This document shows, piece after piece, positions 10,096 to 20,434 of a stretch of 64,000 bases of DNA. This DNA comes from Branchiostoma floridae (Eukaryota > Chordata > Leptocardii > Amphioxiformes > Branchiostomatidae): assembly GCF_000003815.2 (NCBI RefSeq), contig NC_049989.1, forward strand, positions 1,257,705 to 1,321,704, given 5' to 3'. The first letter of the stretch is position 1; the number at the start of each line of letters is the position of its first letter. The translations under genes and the position numbers were made by a program. The notes below the pieces were generated by a model. The model searched no databases and was not told the origin of the DNA. It saw only the letters and a program-made list of their open reading frames with translations.

Positions 10096-10208
10096 GAAGC
10101 GTAACGTGTGATACGGAGCTCCCGCCATACCGGGCCGTTTGACTCCAATTCTTTCTTATTCCGACATTTTGTGGCATCCAGTGTTGTTACTGTCTCCTTC
10201 TCCAGTCA

Positions 10209-10982
10209 ATGCCGGGTAGAAAGCAACCTAAGAGGAAACGCAGACCTACTTCTGGAGACTCTGTCGCGCAAGATTCAGAGGATAGCAGCATGGCATCGCA
10301 GGTATCCCTGACCAGTATCGCTGCACACCTGAGTGAATTTGCATCTAAAACATCTGCGAGCTTTGACAAGTTAAATGCCTCAATTCATCACTTGGGTGAA
10401 GACGTGAAGTCTCTGCGTCAGGAAGTTGTTTCTCTTCAGCAGAGCGTATCCTTCGCTCACGACGAGATCGATACCCTCAAACAAGAAACTTCCACCAAAA
10501 CCAAGAAAATGGAAGAGCGCGTCATCGCCCTCGAGGAGAAACTGCTGTTATCGGAGCTCTATTCCAAGAAGCAAAATCTTCTCTTCTGGGGTGTACCGGC
10601 CGAGACAGAAGAAGATGTAGTTGAGAAAACCTACAAATTCATGGAGGATAACCTGAAGGTGGCCAACGTCAAGAGTATCGCCTTTGTTAACGTCCACCGT
10701 CTACCCAAGATGCGCGGCAACCCAGTCATCGCCAAGTTTGTTTCCATGACGGATCGCGATCTTGTTCTGCGCCACGCATATCGTCTCCAGCCGAAGTCTG
10801 GCATCGGTGTCAGTGTTCACCTTCCTATCCCCATCCAGAAGGCGAAAGAGCGGCTAAAGACGGCCTTTCATGATGCAAGGAGCAAGGACCTTAAGCCCAA
10901 GTTCAAACTTGATGGTGTCACTATGTACCTCTGCGTTGCGGGAGGGAAGAAGTTCAAAACACCTGAGGACTACTTCAACTAG
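10209..10982 (+). CDS. LINE-1 ORF1 protein (coiled coil + RRM-like)
   Basis: A 257-residue RNA-binding protein of the L1-ORF1p/Transposase_22 type. It should trimerise, coat element RNA and act as chaperone during retrotransposition. Residues 1-25 are basic and Ser-rich (MPGRKQPKRKRR). About 35-115 form a heptad-rich coiled coil. About 118-200 are RRM-like, with NLLFWGVPAE, NVHRLPKMRGNPVIAKF and DRDLVLRHA matching the L1 pattern (…HR…P.I.KF…R..VL..A). About 200-257 is the C-terminal domain (PIPIQKAKERLKTAFHDAR). The first ATG of the open frame is used. The length is close to other LINE ORF1 proteins. There is no zinc knuckle, unlike the Tx1 gags in this window. Confidence 0.85.
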   Translation: MPGRKQPKRKRRPTSGDSVAQDSEDSSMASQVSLTSIAAHLSEFASKTSASFDKLNASIHHLGEDVKSLRQEVVSLQQSVSFAHDEIDTLKQETSTKTKKMEERVIALEEKLLLSELYSKKQNLLFWGVPAETEEDVVEKTYKFMEDNLKVANVKSIAFVNVHRLPKMRGNPVIAKFVSMTDRDLVLRHAYRLQPKSGIGVSVHLPIPIQKAKERLKTAFHDARSKDLKPKFKLDGVTMYLCVAGGKKFKTPEDYFN

Positions 10983-11203
10983 ACTCCTTCTCCGTTAAGT
11001 ATCTGCTTTATCTAAACTTATGATGGCCTGGTAACGGCGGCCCTGAATGTCATGTATATTTGTTAGGGCTCTTCTTAACAGTTGTGCCGGAAACAGTTTG
11101 CCATTTTGTGTTGTTATGTGCGTTTATATTCTCATGTGTGTGCCAGTCCCACCTACCCTTTCCCAAGCCAGAATTATCGTAAATTTCACTATACATGTAA
11201 CTT

Positions 11204-14200
11204 TTGATTATGGTTAATCTACCTACTGCCCAAGGGTTTAGGAGGACCTCGGGAGACAATAAATGTTTGACTTTCATGCACGTTAATGTAAACAGTATTG
11301 TTGCTGGATCTAAACTTGATGAAATCTCGGCGATCGTATCTGATTATGATATTGACATTGTTGCTGTCACAGAATCCTGGCTTGGAGATTCCATTGAGTC
11401 AGATGATATCTCATTAGATGGCTTCCAACCTCCCATCCGTCGTGACAGAAATCGTCACGGAGGGGGAGTTCTCATTTATATTTCAAATACTATTCCTTGT
11501 AAAAGACGAGATGATCTTGAAGTTATCTCGTCCGAATGTGTTTGGTTGGAACTCCAGATTGGCATCTTTAAAATTTTGTTTGCTACTTACTATCGTCCAC
11601 CTGGTCAGAATATTTCCATGACTAATGACTTCATGGATCAATTCATTGACTCTGTCAGTACGGCGCATTCTGAGCGCCCAGATGCCATTGTTGTGACTGG
11701 TGATTTTAATTCCAAACACAATGAGTGGTGGCACCTGGACCCAGTTAATTATGCCGGTGCTAAATTACGCCAAGCTACTCAGATTGTAAATCTTCAACAG
11801 ATCATCACCGAACCGACCTGTGACCTCTCACAGTCTCCTTCGTTGATTGACTTAATTTTTACCGATTCACCTGAGTTCTTTACAAAAACGTCTGTTTTAT
11901 CCCCCCTGTCCAATTGTCACCACTCTCCTATTATTGGTTACATGAGTTTTCTTGTCTCTGTTCCAAAACCATATTCTCGAACTTTTTGGGACTTTAGTAA
12001 TATCGATAATGATTCTCTTACTTTCTTCCTGTCAGATCCCAAGTGGTTTGATATATACGGATGCGGAACAGTTGATGAAGCAACTAGTAAGCTTGTACAA
12101 CTTATTCTAGAGGCAAAATATAGCTGCATTCCTCATAAGACTATAACTATCAAACCTAATGACAAACCCTGGATGTCATCCAACATCAGGAAATTAATGC
12201 ACTTACGAGATAAGTTTCATAAAAAAGCTAAAAAATCTAATTTTTCTGCTGATTGGATTGCATATCGAAACATTCGTAACAAATTGACCAACAAAATCTC
12301 CAAGGCCAAGTTTGACTATGAATCTCGTTTGGCTCAATCTCTTTCAAACCCCTCAACAGCCCCCAAGAAATGGTGGCATATTGTTAAAAAGTTTTTTAAA
12401 CGTAATTCTTTCAGCACCATACCTCCGCTATTGAATGGCTTAGTATCCATTGTTGACTCGTATGAAAAAGCTTGCATTTTCAATGACTTCTTTGCTTCTC
12501 AGTCAACAATAGACACATCCAATGCCGCCCTTCCTGATCTGACCTTTCTCACCAGTGAGAAATCAACATACATTTCAACTACGTCTGATGAGGTTGAAAT
12601 GCTTATCGGTTGCTTAGAGTCCTCAAAGGCTCATGGCTATGATGACATCGATAATCGTTTTCTTAAGTTGATAGCACCCTTTATTTCTGATAAATTAGCG
12701 TATGTTTTTAATTTGTCTTTGTCCCATGGTATCTTCCCTAATGTATGGAAAAAAGCAAATGTTATTCCAATCTTTAAAAAAGGTGACTCTCGTGACAAAA
12801 CAAATTACCGTCCTGTTTCGCTGCTGCCATCTTTGTCAAAAATCCTGGAGAAAATTGTATATAAACATGTTTATAATCACCTAATTTCCAATGACTTATT
12901 GTACACTTTCCAATCTGGATTTATGAAAAATGACTCTACAACTTGTCAGCTCGTTTACATATGTAACTTAATTCTAGAAGCACTTGACAAAGGAAAAGAG
13001 GTACGTGCAGTTTTTTTAGATTTCTCTAGAGCTTTCGACAAGGTATGGCACACCGGTCTTATTTTTAAACTCCAACAATACGGTATTGAAGGTCCTTTAT
13101 TGAACTGGTTTTCTAGTTATTTATCGGAAAGACTGCAAAGAGTAGTTCTTGACGGTCAAGCTTCTCCTTGGAGAGAGATCGGTGCCGGTGTCCCACAAGG
13201 TTCCGTGTTAGGCCCACTTCTTTTCATCATATATATTAATGACATTGTAAACGAATTAGATTCCCTTCCTTTTTTATTCGCAGATGACAGTTCTTTGTTG
13301 GAGATTGTTGAAAATCCATACACGTCTGCACACAGGTTTAATTCCGATTTATCCAAAATTTTGGCATGGTCAAACACATGGTTGATGGATTTAAATCCTT
13401 CCAAGACAGAAGAAATGTGTTTTACCACTAAAAAGAGTCCTCAATACCACCCTCCACTTTTTCTTGGAACTGCCGAAATTGTTAGTGTCTCATCTCATAA
13501 ACACATTGGTACTATCTTAACTTCTGATATGTCTTGGAACAACCACTTGAACAATATATGTAGTAATGTTTCGAAGAGGGTTAATGTTTTTAAATGTCTT
13601 AAGTTCAAACTTCCCCGCCATGTTTTACAAACTATATACAAGTCTTTTATCCGTCCTAGTCTGGAATATGCAGACGTAGTTTGGCATGGCTGTTCAGCAG
13701 AACAATCCTCCCTTTTAGAGAGAATTCAATACCAATGTTCCATAGTAGTGTCAGGAGCCATTAAAGGGTCTTCTTATTCCAATGTATGTGAGGAATTGGG
13801 GTGGGAGTCGCTCTCCAGCAGACGACATAACCACCGTTTATTGTTGTTCTATAAGATTGTCAACGGCCTAACACGGAACTATCTCCTTGAGTTGCTTCCC
13901 CGCGAAATAACTCAAACAACCTCTTATAACTTAAGAAACAAATTTAATTTTAGACTTTCAAGGTATTCAACTAATAGACTTAGTAAATCCTTTGTCCCGT
14001 ATTGCGTAAGTCACTGGAACGAACTAGACTCCAGCGTTCGCTGTCTGAGATATCCAATGTTTCGTAGTTACCTTACCAAACTAGTTCGGCCCAATAGTCC
14101 TTTACACTTCTCGTCCGGGCCCCGATACACCTGCGCCCTTCTCGCTCGATTTCGCATTGGTACCTACGGACTTAATCATTCTCTTTTCAAACGAGGTTTG

Positions 14201-14464
14201 GTTCCAAGCCCATCATGTGTCTGTGGGTGCCAATCCGAAACTATTTATCACTATTTATTTGATTGCCCTTTGTTTGATAAACATAGAACGGTTCTTTTAA
14301 ACAATATATCTAATTTAACTGACCACTTGCTTGATTTTGACACCATTTCCGACAATCTGAAACTTTCTATAGTTCTTAGAGGTTCGCCTACATTCAATGC
14401 TGAAATCAATTCCAAGCTTATGTTATTCACTCAAAAGTTCATTGATCTAACTCAGCGTTTTTAG
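11204..14464 (+). CDS. LINE-1 ORF2: AP endonuclease-reverse transcriptase
   Basis: A 1086-residue protein that would nick target DNA and reverse-transcribe LINE RNA at the nick. The APE domain covers ~22-245: the HVNVNS Asn near 28, Glu of TESWL (56-60), RNRHGGG, YRPPGQ, GDFN (~165) and the SNCHHSP His (~236). All key residues are present. RT spans ~500-780: KTNYRPVSLLPSLSKILEKI, catalytic Asp in FLDFSRAFDKV (~603), GVPQGSVLGPLLF and FADDS (~690). A C-terminal CxCG…ET…HYLF..CP motif (~1004-1025) is a zinc-knuckle-like tail. No stop interrupts it. The start ATG is the first in frame after the spacer; an ATG two codons later is equally possible. It is related to LINE-2 at 16752-20145. Confidence 0.9.
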   Translation: MIMVNLPTAQGFRRTSGDNKCLTFMHVNVNSIVAGSKLDEISAIVSDYDIDIVAVTESWLGDSIESDDISLDGFQPPIRRDRNRHGGGVLIYISNTIPCKRRDDLEVISSECVWLELQIGIFKILFATYYRPPGQNISMTNDFMDQFIDSVSTAHSERPDAIVVTGDFNSKHNEWWHLDPVNYAGAKLRQATQIVNLQQIITEPTCDLSQSPSLIDLIFTDSPEFFTKTSVLSPLSNCHHSPIIGYMSFLVSVPKPYSRTFWDFSNIDNDSLTFFLSDPKWFDIYGCGTVDEATSKLVQLILEAKYSCIPHKTITIKPNDKPWMSSNIRKLMHLRDKFHKKAKKSNFSADWIAYRNIRNKLTNKISKAKFDYESRLAQSLSNPSTAPKKWWHIVKKFFKRNSFSTIPPLLNGLVSIVDSYEKACIFNDFFASQSTIDTSNAALPDLTFLTSEKSTYISTTSDEVEMLIGCLESSKAHGYDDIDNRFLKLIAPFISDKLAYVFNLSLSHGIFPNVWKKANVIPIFKKGDSRDKTNYRPVSLLPSLSKILEKIVYKHVYNHLISNDLLYTFQSGFMKNDSTTCQLVYICNLILEALDKGKEVRAVFLDFSRAFDKVWHTGLIFKLQQYGIEGPLLNWFSSYLSERLQRVVLDGQASPWREIGAGVPQGSVLGPLLFIIYINDIVNELDSLPFLFADDSSLLEIVENPYTSAHRFNSDLSKILAWSNTWLMDLNPSKTEEMCFTTKKSPQYHPPLFLGTAEIVSVSSHKHIGTILTSDMSWNNHLNNICSNVSKRVNVFKCLKFKLPRHVLQTIYKSFIRPSLEYADVVWHGCSAEQSSLLERIQYQCSIVVSGAIKGSSYSNVCEELGWESLSSRRHNHRLLLFYKIVNGLTRNYLLELLPREITQTTSYNLRNKFNFRLSRYSTNRLSKSFVPYCVSHWNELDSSVRCLRYPMFRSYLTKLVRPNSPLHFSSGPRYTCALLARFRIGTYGLNHSLFKRGLVPSPSCVCGCQSETIYHYLFDCPLFDKHRTVLLNNISNLTDHLLDFDTISDNLKLSIVLRGSPTFNAEINSKLMLFTQKFIDLTQRF

Positions 14465-14645
14465 TCATATTGTCATATTTCATGCTATGTAGAATTTACT
14501 ACATTTATACATCATTGAATTGTGTACTTTGTACATGGGGTGGGTAGGGGTGTTTTGTGCACACACGATGTTAGTCGATTAGTTTGTTCAATTATTGTTT
14601 TCTAATGTTGTTATATCTGTATTCATGTATTCAAATGTATGTTAA

Positions 14646-14689
14646 GTGGCACTGTTAAAATAAGTTTTTTAACTTGAGTGCAGTGTCAC
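14646..14689 (+). promoter_or_regulatory. 3' UTR hairpin of LINE-1
   Basis: The 9-bp stem GTGGCACTG (14646-14654) pairs with CAGTGTCAC (14681-14689), with one G-U pair. An inner stem AAGTT (14662-14666)/AACTT (14671-14675) closes a 4-base loop. LINE-2 has the same fold with compensatory changes (20321-20366). It lies just before the tail and is a candidate site for recognition by the element's own RT. Confidence 0.65.
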
Positions 14690-14739
14690 TTTGTCCTGTC
14701 TGCTTTTATGTTGAATAAAAAAAAAAAAAAATTTATAAC

Positions 14740-15604
14740 TTGTGAATAAAATGTGGAAAAAAATGTCTTTTGCATGGAGTACATAATCAGACTTCTATCT
14801 ACAAGTATACAACCCCTCACCCCTCTTCTTGGTATTGGCGACACTTCAATCCCCGGGTCCCCAGTCAGGTTGGGACACATGAGTATTGTGACTGTTGTAG
14901 AGTTTGTAAGAAGTAAAGTGGACAGCCTTGCGGAGGATGAGGAGCAGGTAAGTCTTTGTACTTTCTCTTTCATGTACTAGAAGTTTTTGACTGTGACAAG
15001 GAAAGAGAGTTGTGCCTAAAGATGCTGGACATGTCGGGTGATTACTTGATCGCTCGAATGAAGTCCCGTCTCAAAGACTCTATTTCGACTTTGAAAGGCT
15101 GGAACCAGCCAAGTTTTTTTTGACGTGTTGGCGGACGGACATAGATTGGATGGATTCATTGCAGGAAGTGCATCGGCCTCTCATGACCCCGCGCTTCCTG
15201 CGGGCTATTCCCTGGTTCCTACTGTAGATGTGCCCCAGTTTATCACATCAAACTTGTAAGTTATGTAACGCCAGCTGCTAGTACTAGTAGCGCTGACGAC
15301 GCACATGCCAGTGGCAGCTCGAGTGTTTTCTACAAGGTACGTAAATGCCAATGTACTACATGTATGATGTTATTGGAAGAATGAAACTGCATCTATTTTT
15401 CATGGATATTTTTACAAAAACTTTGCTCCCGATGTGTCAGCGATTTGAATAACTACAAGTTAGGCTCTTAACACATAAGTGTTACCAATTCAAATAACAT
15501 TTAGATGGACACAGCTGGTGAACTTACGCAAAAGCACCAAATTACAATTTGTGAAGAGCACTTTGTATTATGCATGTATTATATAATATATTATTCTAAT
15601 ACAT
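14740..15604 (+). other. Degenerate coding-like DNA between LINE-1 and gene X
   Basis: Short peptides such as KVDSLAEDEEQ (14910-14948) end at a plausible donor (CAG|GTAAGT, 14949). Then come KERELCLKMLDMSGDY-like and LADGHRLDGFIAGSASASH-like frames up to about 15260, with breaks. The LAEDE segment and the preceding CTTT(T/C)GCATGG stretch recur near 62210-62275, so this is a repeated family. No domain is recognised. 15340-15604 shows nothing further. Confidence 0.3.
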
Positions 15605-16566
15605 GTCAAAGGAGAAGAGGGAGCGACTTGGATGGCTTGCTCATCCAAAGGCAGGCAAGACAAAGTTCTCTAACACAATCTTGCCTGACTTTTGTAAGGA
15701 GTACTCGTCTACCTGCCAGGACCATGCGATTTGCAAAGGGCTTCCTGACTGAGAGCGAAACAGGGAGTTTGCCATTAAGGATAACACCAAGAAATGCACA
15801 AAGGTGGTGAGCTTTGTACAGAGCACGAATACAGCTGCAGCTGGGATGTACCTAGCTGACTCATTCAAAATCAACTCAGAAAAAGATGCGATCACAATCA
15901 AACATAACAGGGAGAAGCTGCGCAAGGTTGCGAAGAAGGTGTCAGACATGCACAGCTAGTTACAGGCACACAATGATGGCTTGTTCAAGTGTGGAACAAA
16001 CCAACTTAGGGAGGAAAGACGGACAATGTATGCATTTAATACCGACTACATGGCAAAGCTGAAGGACCTGGAGGATACCATAGCAAGCACAGACGCCAGA
16101 CTTGAGGTTGTGCTGGCTAAGGTCGAGCGTGCGCACGCAACAAAGAGGAGAAAAGAGTAGTCAGTCGAGAAAGGCCAAAAAACAACGGCACAAAACCAAC
16201 AAACGAAGAGATCACCGACGTCAAAAAAATGTAAAGTGATTGCGCCAAACAGAGCTGGCCACAGTCTTGTCAGCCGGGATGAAGTCAACAAGGACGCTGT
16301 GCGGTCTATTAGCTACCTTTAAGCACGATCTCTTCACCAGGTCCTAGAATCAGGCCAACTAGATGGAGATGCGAAGAGGACAATTTTTAGCAATATTAAC
16401 AGATGCTGCCGTGACAGTTTAGAGAGGGTCAGAAAGGCCCACGCCTCATGTGATGGGCGTTGTAATAAGTAGGACTGTCCAGTCAACTGGAACTGCGCCA
16501 AGCTAGGAGGCTATACCGACAGGAACAGATTGGCACGACGGGATACAGGCTTTCCCCCGCTTTATG
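15605..16566 (+). pseudogene. Gene X, first part (unidentified; interrupted by LINE-2)
   Basis: A single frame can be followed for ~320 codons with about five stops (first near 15749 and 15957). It starts after a possible acceptor TCAAAG. Readable peptides include KRERLGWLAHPKAGKTKF, AAAGMYLADSFKINSEKD and a charged, likely coiled-coil stretch (AKLKDLEDTIASTDARLEVV). A basic Lys/Arg-rich tract follows, then DCPVNWNCAKLGGYTDR and LARRDTGFPPLYESSMD. The composition suggests a nuclear protein. The frame resumes after LINE-2 at 20435 as MAVLHSCEDSKSLRVLEKNGC. I do not recognise the family. It may be a transposon gene, since fragments of similar style recur near 61.4-62.3 kb. Confidence 0.45.
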
Positions 16567-16751
16567 AAAGTAGCATGGACACGCGGTCCAACATTGACCC
16601 TGTCAGAAGGCTCCTTACCTTGAACCTACGTTATAGAATAATAGATTTCTGTGTATTTATATGTCACTTTTCATTTCGTGTAGAATAATGAGTTTGTTAC
16701 TACTTAAGCGTGAGTCCTCCTCCCTACTGTCCCAGATGATCAGTTTGCCGG

Positions 16752-19700
16752 GTGATCTGCAGCATAGTGGGGACTGAACTAAACCAATATAGGGCAGCGA
16801 TAGGAACTTTCTATAATATACGATATGGCCTTAGATTGTTGTCAAGTAAATTTTGCTATATAGGTATAAACACAATCAGCTTCATATTGTCAATATTCTA
16901 CTCCAATTTTCTGCTCTTGTTGATTGTATTATCCAATGATATACACCCGAATCCTGGGCCTATCCAGCCTACGGGTACCTCTAAGTGCTTAAATATTTTT
17001 CATGCTAATGTTAATAGTTTAATTGCTGGTACCAAGTTAGATGAACTGGCAACGATCGCTAATCGTTTCCAAATTGAAATCGTTGCTATAACTGAAACGT
17101 GGCTCAGTGGTGCCATTCCATCTGAAGATCTTGTCATTGACGGTTACCAGCTACCATTGCGCCGTGATAGAAATCGACACGGAGGGGGTGTACTGGTTTA
17201 CCTTTCGACCTGGATTCCTTTCAAAAGGCGGGTCGATCTCGAGCCCCAGTTATTTGAATCTATTTGGATTGAACTCAGAGTTAAATCATTCAAAGTTCTC
17301 TTCTCTGTTTACTATCGCCCTCCGGGTCAGGACGCTGCCACAGTTAATGAGTTTATGGATTCCCTCTCAAACTCGGTACAGCTGGCCAGAGAGTCACACC
17401 CTGACGCAATTGTCATAGTCGGGGATTTTAATGCTAAACACCAGCAGTGGTGGCACCTCGACCAAACTACATCTGTTGGTGCCAAATTATTTCAGTCTAC
17501 GCAGCTTCTAAATCTTACCCAAATAATCAACGAGCCAACCTGTGACTTATCTCAGAATCCCTCTCTTATTGATTTCATATTTACTGATGCATTTAATTAC
17601 GTAGATAAGACATCAATATTGGTACCCTTATCAGGGTGCCACCATAGCCCTACAATCTGTTCTCTGTTATTCTCTGTGTATTTTCCCAAACCTTATTCAC
17701 GTATCGTTTGGGACTACAGGAACATTAACTTTTACAAGCTATCCGAATTCTGCACGCATCCTACATGGTGCGACATTTTCTTGTGTTCATCTGTTGACGA
17801 ATCTGCGGTAAAACTAAGCCAACTCATTCTTGAGGCAAAAATCCTGTGTGTTCCAAGCAAATCCATATTAGTTAGACCCAAGGACAAACCTTGGATAACT
17901 CGTGATATACGTACGCTAATGAGATTGCGTGACAAACTCCACAAAGCTGCCAAACTTTCTAAATCCTCCACTAATTGGGCTGCTTACCGCAGAGTTCGCA
18001 ATCGACTTTCCAATGCTATTTCCCATAGTAAATCTACATATTATAAGCGCCTTATTAACTCATTAGACGATCCGTCAACTTTAGGTAAGAAGGGGTGGCA
18101 TATTGTTAAGTATTTTTACAAGCCAAAAGTTACATCCACTATCCCTCCTCTTAAAGAAGGTAGTTCCTTTATTCTAGACTCTACAGAAAAGGCAGAGCTT
18201 CTTAACAAATATTTTGCGTCACAGTCTACTGTTGATGATTCAAATGCTTCTCTGCCACCATTTTATTACCTTACGGATCAACGTTTGTCCGAAATCACTA
18301 CTTCAGCTGAGGAAGTTTGTCTTTTTGTAGGTAACATAGACATTCATAAGGCCCATGGTCAAGACAACATTGATAATCGGTTCCTCAAAGTTATTACGCC
18401 CCTAATTGCTGATAAAATAGCTTATGTATTTAATCTGTCTTTGTGTCACGGAACTTTCCCTGAAATTCGGAAATATGCTAATGTTATTCCTATTTTTAAA
18501 AAGGGGGACCCCCAGGACAAATGCAACTATCGCCCGGTTTCTTTGTTGTCTTCCTTGTCAAAGGTCCTTGAGAAAATAGTTTACAAACATTTGTACAACC
18601 ACCTTACACAGAACAGCCTTCTTTATCGATTACAATCAGGTTTTATACGTGGTGATTCCACTGTACGGCAATTGGTATACTTTACTCATGTAATTCTTGA
18701 AGCATTGGACTCGGGGAGGGAGGTTCGTTCTGTTTTCTTGGATTTCTCAAAGGCCTTCGACAAAGTATGGCATACAGGCCTAGTCTATAAGTTACAAAAA
18801 AATGGTATCGAAGGCCCCCTTATAAATTGGTTATATAGTTACCTCCAAAATCGATTTCAACGTGTTGTTATCGACGGCCAGTCGTCTAACTGGTGCGGCA
18901 TTTCTGCCGGCGTCCCCCAGGGTTCTGTTCTGGGCCCTTTACTTTTTTTAGTTTACATTAACGATATTCTTGAAGGACTTGCCTCCCAGCCTATGCTATT
19001 TGCTGATGATAGCTCTCTGCTCCAAGTTATTGATAACCCAATTAACGACGCACTTTCGCTTAATTCAGATTTGGAAAAGATTCATTTATGGTCCACCAAT
19101 TGGTTAATGGAACTAAACCCTGCTAAAACTGAAGAAATGTGCTTTACCTCCAAAAGACTTTATCCGGTCCATCCCCCTCTTTTTCTTAATAAAACCATGG
19201 TTAAGTCAGTTTCTAGTCACAAGCATATTGGGGTTATTCTTAGCTCCAATATGTCTTGGCATCAACACATTGAAAGCATTGTAACCAAAGCCTCTAAAAG
19301 TGTCCAATTATTTAGTGTTTTAAAATTCAAATTATCCCGTCAGGTTCTAGAAAAAAATATACAAGTCCTTTATACGTTCTTTGTTAGAATATGCTGACAT
19401 TGTTTGGCACGGGTGCACAATTGAATCAAATCTCGTCGAAAGAATTCAGTATCACTGTTCCCTCATTGTAACCGGTGCAATAAAAGGGTCATCATATTCT
19501 GCCACTCGTAAAGAACTCGGCTGGGAGTCATTGTCCGACAGGCGTCATATTCACCGCCTATTACTATTTCACAATATTGTTAACGGACTGACTCGTGAAT
19601 ACCTTACCACTTTACTTCCTTATGCAATTACGGTGATATGTAATTATGATTTGAGAAACAGCAGAAACTTGAGACCTATTAAATTTTCGACTGACCGCTT

Positions 19701-20145
19701 TGGAAAGTCCTTTACTCCATATTCCACCACTGCTTGGAACAACTTGGACTTAACTCTTCGTACACTCGATTTCTCGAAATTTCGAGAACATCTTTTTAAA
19801 ACGATACGCCCTCCCTAATTCAGCCATTTTAGCTTCGGGTCTCGACACTCTAGCATTCTCATTTCACGACTTCGTATGGGCACCTGCAGCTTGAATTATA
19901 GTCTTTTCACGCGGGGTCTTGTGTCAAGCCCAGCCTGCAGCTGCGGGTGTCCATACGAAACGATTTCACACTACCTTTTGCACTGCCCTACCTATAATTA
20001 CCAGCGCTCAGTTCTCATCGGCAAACTCTCTGGGTTACTTGTACATAAACTTGATTTCCACAGTCTTACAAATAATGCAAAAGAAATGTTGATCTTACAA
20101 AGTAGTTCTTTCTGCTCCTTCAACGTCAATTGCAGATTCGAATTA
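16752..20145 (+). pseudogene. LINE-2 ORF2: endonuclease-reverse transcriptase, two lesions
   Basis: The first 881 codons are open. Residues ~45-62 are hydrophobic and residues 63-70 read DIHPNPGP, resembling the 2A-like ending D-x-E-x-N-P-G-P but with His for Glu. The APE domain follows (HANVNS, TETWL, RNRHGGG, YRPPGQ, GDFN, SGCHHSP), then RT (NYRPVSLLSSLSKVLEKI, FLDFSKAFDKV, GVPQGSVLGPLLF, FADDSS). An extra A in the A-run near 19351 shifts the frame; the sequence continues at 19381 (LEYADIVWHGC). A TAA at 19816 is the second lesion, after which the zinc-knuckle-like CSCGCPYETISHYLLHCP is still encoded (~19950). Order and spacing match LINE-1 ORF2 throughout. The catalytic residues are intact, so inactivation looks recent. 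Confidence 0.85.
16938..16961 (+). other. 2A-like DIHPNPGP leader motif
   Basis: The codons for D-I-H-P-N-P-G-P follow a hydrophobic run (FLLLLIVLSN). 2A oligopeptides cause ribosome skipping before the last Pro, and 2A-like sequences are reported at the N terminus of some APE LINE ORFs. The usual Glu is His here, so skipping activity is doubtful. Confidence 0.5.
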
Positions 20146-20320
20146 TAGAAGCAACACATGCGTACATTGCAACAACAAATCGTTTTTAGATTCAAGTATA
20201 ATTCTTTGTTTTAGTTTTCTACTCCAGTAAGGGAGATCGACTCACGCACACTGTTCATACATATGTAATTATCTATTTATTATTGTCCTGTATAATTTAT
20301 TATTTTCAATTCTTGTATAA

Positions 20321-20366
20321 GTGGCGGCGTTAATATAAGTTGAATGTAACTTGAGTCCGCCGTCAC
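20321..20366 (+). promoter_or_regulatory. 3' UTR hairpin of LINE-2
   Basis: GTGGCGGCG (20321-20329) pairs with CGCCGTCAC (20358-20366). An inner AAGTT (20337-20341)/AACTT (20348-20352) is identical to LINE-1. Outer-stem pairs differ from LINE-1 on both sides in a way that keeps pairing, and the single G-U pair is kept too. Confidence 0.65.
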
Positions 20367-20434
20367 GTTGTCCTCGTCCGTTTATTTGTATTTTTACACG
20401 TATTTCAATAAAGAAAAAAAAAGTAGCATGGACA

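Larger units (their letters stand above)
10080..14729 (+). mobile_element. LINE-1: full-length APE-type LINE with two ORFs
   Basis: The 4.65-kb element is flanked by a 10-bp duplication AATTTATAAC (10070-10079 and 14730-14739) and ends in a poly(A) run after TTGAATAAA. It has a 129-bp 5' UTR, ORF1 (10209-10982), a 221-bp spacer, ORF2 (11204-14464) and a 265-bp 3' UTR with a hairpin at 14646-14689. Neither ORF has a stop or frameshift, so it may be recent and competent. By ORF2 it belongs to the CR1/Jockey-like APE LINEs; the clade is not resolved. LINE-2 (16582-20419) is a relative. The duplicated target and the poly(A) fit target-primed reverse transcription. Confidence 0.9.
16582..20419 (+). 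mobile_element. LINE-2: APE-type LINE without ORF1
   Basis: The insertion is defined by a 15-bp duplication AAAGTAGCATGGACA (16567-16581 and 20420-20434) and an A-rich tail after CAATAAAG. It is 3.8 kb long: ~170 bp of leader, one long ORF2-type frame and a 3' UTR with the same hairpin fold as LINE-1. There is no ORF1. Either the copy is 5'-truncated within a longer family, or the family works from one ORF with the leader described below. The coding region has one base insertion and one stop, so this copy is inactive. Confidence 0.85.
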
